Positions 62,265-64,000 of a stretch of DNA of 64,000 nt are shown here, in pieces. The notes beneath the pieces are model-generated. The model was not told the DNA's origin and made no database searches. It saw only the letters and a program-made list of their open reading frames with translations. How positions within the stretch are numbered: position 1 is the stretch's first letter; every line of letters begins with the position of its first letter. A program made the position numbers and the translations under genes. Source of the stretch: Dyadobacter psychrotolerans (GTDB lineage Bacteria > Bacteroidota > Bacteroidia > Cytophagales > Spirosomataceae); contig NZ_SMFL01000001.1 in NCBI RefSeq assembly GCF_004349265.1, positions 744,001-808,000 of the forward strand. Direction: 5' to 3'.

Positions 62265-63278
62265 ATGATTTACAGAAAAATAGGAAATTCAGATCATCCG
62301 GAACATAAAGATCTCCAACTATCGGTCGTAACCTTTGGTGCATGGGCCGCAGGTGGATGGATGTGGGGTGGAACAGAAAGAAGTGAGGCCGTAAAAGCAA
62401 TTCAGGAGTCGTACCATGCGGGTGTAACTTCAATTGACACTGCCCCCGTTTACGGACAGGGACTTAGTGAAGAGATTGTAGGTGAGGCAATTAGGGATAT
62501 CCCACGCGATAAGGTTCAGATTCTTACCAAATATGGAATGCGCTGGGATCTTAAGAAAGGTGATCTTGCCATGCACAGTAAGGACAATGCCGGTAACAAC
62601 ATTGATATCTACAAGTACGCCGGAAAAGAGAGTATTATAAAGGAATGTGAAGACAGTCTCAAAAGACTAGGCACGGATTACATTGACCTTTACCAAATTC
62701 ATTGGCACGATAAAACTACACCTATTGAGGAAACAATGGGTGCTGTTTCCGAACTGATCAAACAAGGAAAAATTCGTTATGCCGGTGTTTGTAATTATAG
62801 CGCTGACCTGATGCGTGAAGCATCCAAATACATCAATCTGGTTTCTGATCAGGTTCCATATAGTATGGTAAAACGGGATATAGAAAAGGATACTATTCCC
62901 TACTGCCTGGAACACGAAAAAGCAATTTTGGCATACAGTCCGCTGGAACGTGGCTTACTAACCGGAAAAATGAAGCCCGGATATAAATTTGGAGCTGATG
63001 ACCACCGCGCCTCACTTTATTTTTACAAGGATGAAAACCTGAAACTGGTTAACGAATTCCTGGACAAAATTAAACCAATCGCAGAGGAGAAAAATGCCAC
63101 ATTGGGACAGCTTGTTTTACGCTGGACAGTTGAGCAGCCCGGAATTACCATTGCGCTGGTTGGTGCCAGAGACGCTAAACAGGCCCTTCAAAATGCTGCT
63201 GCGATGGACATCGATCTAAGCACAGAGGAAATTAATCTGATAACAGAGCATTTAAATAAATTGGAACTGGTTAAATAA
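62265..63278 (+). CDS. Aldo/keto reductase
   Basis: 337 residues, complete. Catalytic tetrad: D and Y in SIDTAPVYGQGLSE, K in ILTKYGMRW, H in YQIHWHDKTT. NADPH-binding parts: AYSPLERGLLTGKM and ALVGARDAKQALQNA. It belongs to the AKR family 11-13-like bacterial branch; the substrate is unknown. It is followed by a terminator. Confidence 0.92.
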   Translation: MIYRKIGNSDHPEHKDLQLSVVTFGAWAAGGWMWGGTERSEAVKAIQESYHAGVTSIDTAPVYGQGLSEEIVGEAIRDIPRDKVQILTKYGMRWDLKKGDLAMHSKDNAGNNIDIYKYAGKESIIKECEDSLKRLGTDYIDLYQIHWHDKTTPIEETMGAVSELIKQGKIRYAGVCNYSADLMREASKYINLVSDQVPYSMVKRDIEKDTIPYCLEHEKAILAYSPLERGLLTGKMKPGYKFGADDHRASLYFYKDENLKLVNEFLDKIKPIAEEKNATLGQLVLRWTVEQPGITIALVGARDAKQALQNAAAMDIDLSTEEINLITEHLNKLELVK

Positions 63279-63280
63279 GG

Positions 63281-63301
63281 AGAGGTAGCACAGCTACCTC
63301 T
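63281..63301 (+). terminator. Terminator after aldo/keto reductase gene
   Basis: AGAGGTAGC-ACA-GCTACCTCT: a perfect 9-bp stem with a 3-nt loop, followed by TTCTTTTTATT, 2 bp after the TAA stop. Confidence 0.9.
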
Positions 63302-63359
63302 TTCTTTTTATTACCTTTGAGTCTACAACTTAAACCAACTTTTCACTCACCTTGATTTC

Positions 63360-64000
63360 ATGAAGAACAACATTACATTGCTAAATAAGAGCCTTCCTGT
63401 TGTGCTGTGCGGAATATTACTTTCCGCATCGCTTGCTTTGATGAGCAACAGCGGCATAACCGAAGACAAAAACTCCCCTAAAAAACTTACAGAAGCAAAT
63501 CTTAAAGTAGATACCGTTGCGTCCGGCCTGAAGATGCCCTGGGCTACCGGCTTTTTACCAAACGGAGATTTGCTTGTCACTGAGCGCGGCGGTAAACTTC
63601 GCCTTGTCAAAAACGGAGTGCTTGACCCACAGGAAATTTCAGGCATACCGGAAGTATACTATAAAGGACAAGGCGGTTTGCTCGATGTTGCTCTTCACCC
63701 TGATTATAAAACCAACGGATGGATTTACATCAGCTACTCTTCTCCTAAAAAAGAAGGCGAGGAAGGTGATGACGGCGGTGCCAATACTGCTTTAATGCGT
63801 GCTAAACTAAAAGATCATGCGCTGACAGACATTCAGCAAATATTTAAAGCTATTCCAAATGTAAAAGCCAATGTTCACTTTGGCGGACGGATTGTTTTCG
63901 ATAAAAAAGGATATGTTTTCTTGTCATTAGGAGAAAGAGGACAAAAAGAAAATTCTCAGAACCTGAGCAAGGATCAGGGAAAAGTTGTTCGTTTGCATGA
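63360..64000 (+). CDS. PQQ-type sugar dehydrogenase (GSDH family), 5' part
   Basis: 213 codons are visible before the window ends. A signal segment (LPVVLCGILLSASLALM, about 12-28) is followed by VASGLKMPWATGFLPNGDLL, VTERGGKLRLV, GQGGLLDVALHPDYKTNGW and ANVHFGGRIVFDKKGYVFLS. These are the first propeller blades of glucose/sorbosone dehydrogenases, including the active-site His in VHFGGR. They use PQQ or a related cofactor in the periplasm. C-terminus missing. Confidence 0.88.
   Translation, partial: MKNNITLLNKSLPVVLCGILLSASLALMSNSGITEDKNSPKKLTEANLKVDTVASGLKMPWATGFLPNGDLLVTERGGKLRLVKNGVLDPQEISGIPEVYYKGQGGLLDVALHPDYKTNGWIYISYSSPKKEGEEGDDGGANTALMRAKLKDHALTDIQQIFKAIPNVKANVHFGGRIVFDKKGYVFLSLGERGQKENSQNLSKDQGKVVRLH

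Noticed and set aside
1..64000. tRNA or rRNA genes
   Set aside because: No cloverleaf or rRNA-like sequence was noticed in any intergenic region, though a covariance search was not possible.

Overview
This window looks like chromosome from a Bacteroidota bacterium, most likely a Cytophagales member of the Dyadobacter/Spirosoma type. The evidence is a SusD-type C-terminus at the left edge, several ~800-residue MacB/FtsX-type permeases (the old DUF214 family), GH140-, GH127- and GH92-type glycosidases, paired DUF1501/DUF1800 genes, promoters resembling TAnnTTTG, and no Shine-Dalgarno sequences. The genus is an inference; there is no rRNA or tRNA gene here to settle it.

Layout. 1-5.2 kb: end of a SusD-like gene, two Spy/CpxP-like periplasmic paralogues with twin promoters, a lipoprotein, an apiosidase-like hydrolase, a second lipoprotein and a structured RNA-like element. 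5.2-28.5 kb: a large ABC efflux-type locus with six FtsX/MacB permeases, one ATPase, one HlyD/MacA adaptor and an adjacent sigma-54 activator of the NtrC type. It is interrupted by a VapBC toxin-antitoxin pair, a broken RelE toxin gene, a four-helix-bundle gene, and a palindrome-rich tandem repeat array with a Y1 transposase. 28.7-36.7 kb: GH127 arabinofuranosidase, a giant propeller sensor kinase, and stress-type small proteins. 36.9-40 kb: thiamin salvage operon thiM-thiE-thiD-tenA behind a TPP riboswitch. 40-52.9 kb: HAD phosphatase, NtrY-like kinase, DUF1501/DUF1800, amino-acid permease, LytTR regulator, NamZ-like muramidase, radical SAM protein, M42 peptidase. 53-59.2 kb: greA, fmt, folA, esterase, phosphotransferase, hslU. 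59.4-64 kb: a nuclease-tail remnant, GH92 mannosidase, aldo/keto reductase and the start of a PQQ-type sugar dehydrogenase.

The strongest new signal is regulatory. Three transcription units of the ABC locus (starts at 25371, 13420 and 10134) share one promoter design: a -24/-12-like element TGGYAYARTKATTSRR preceded, at exactly 66 bp in all three, by two 16-bp palindromes of the form TGTYCG-N4-CGRACA set 20 bp apart. This is the layout expected of a sigma-54 promoter with tandem activator sites, and a sigma-54 activator gene sits next to the locus at 27165. I infer that the activator controls all six permeases, the adaptor and the ATPase as one regulon. A repeat array and Y1 transposase have inserted between the activator gene and its target promoter.

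Other notable items are degenerate heptad repeats (RGCNNTT)n in inverted pairs at four gene borders, a terminator inside the greA leader, composite palindromes at 826-875 and 1082-1129, and twin operators upstream of the Spy-like paralogues. Everything was read by eye; no alignment, folding or database search was run.
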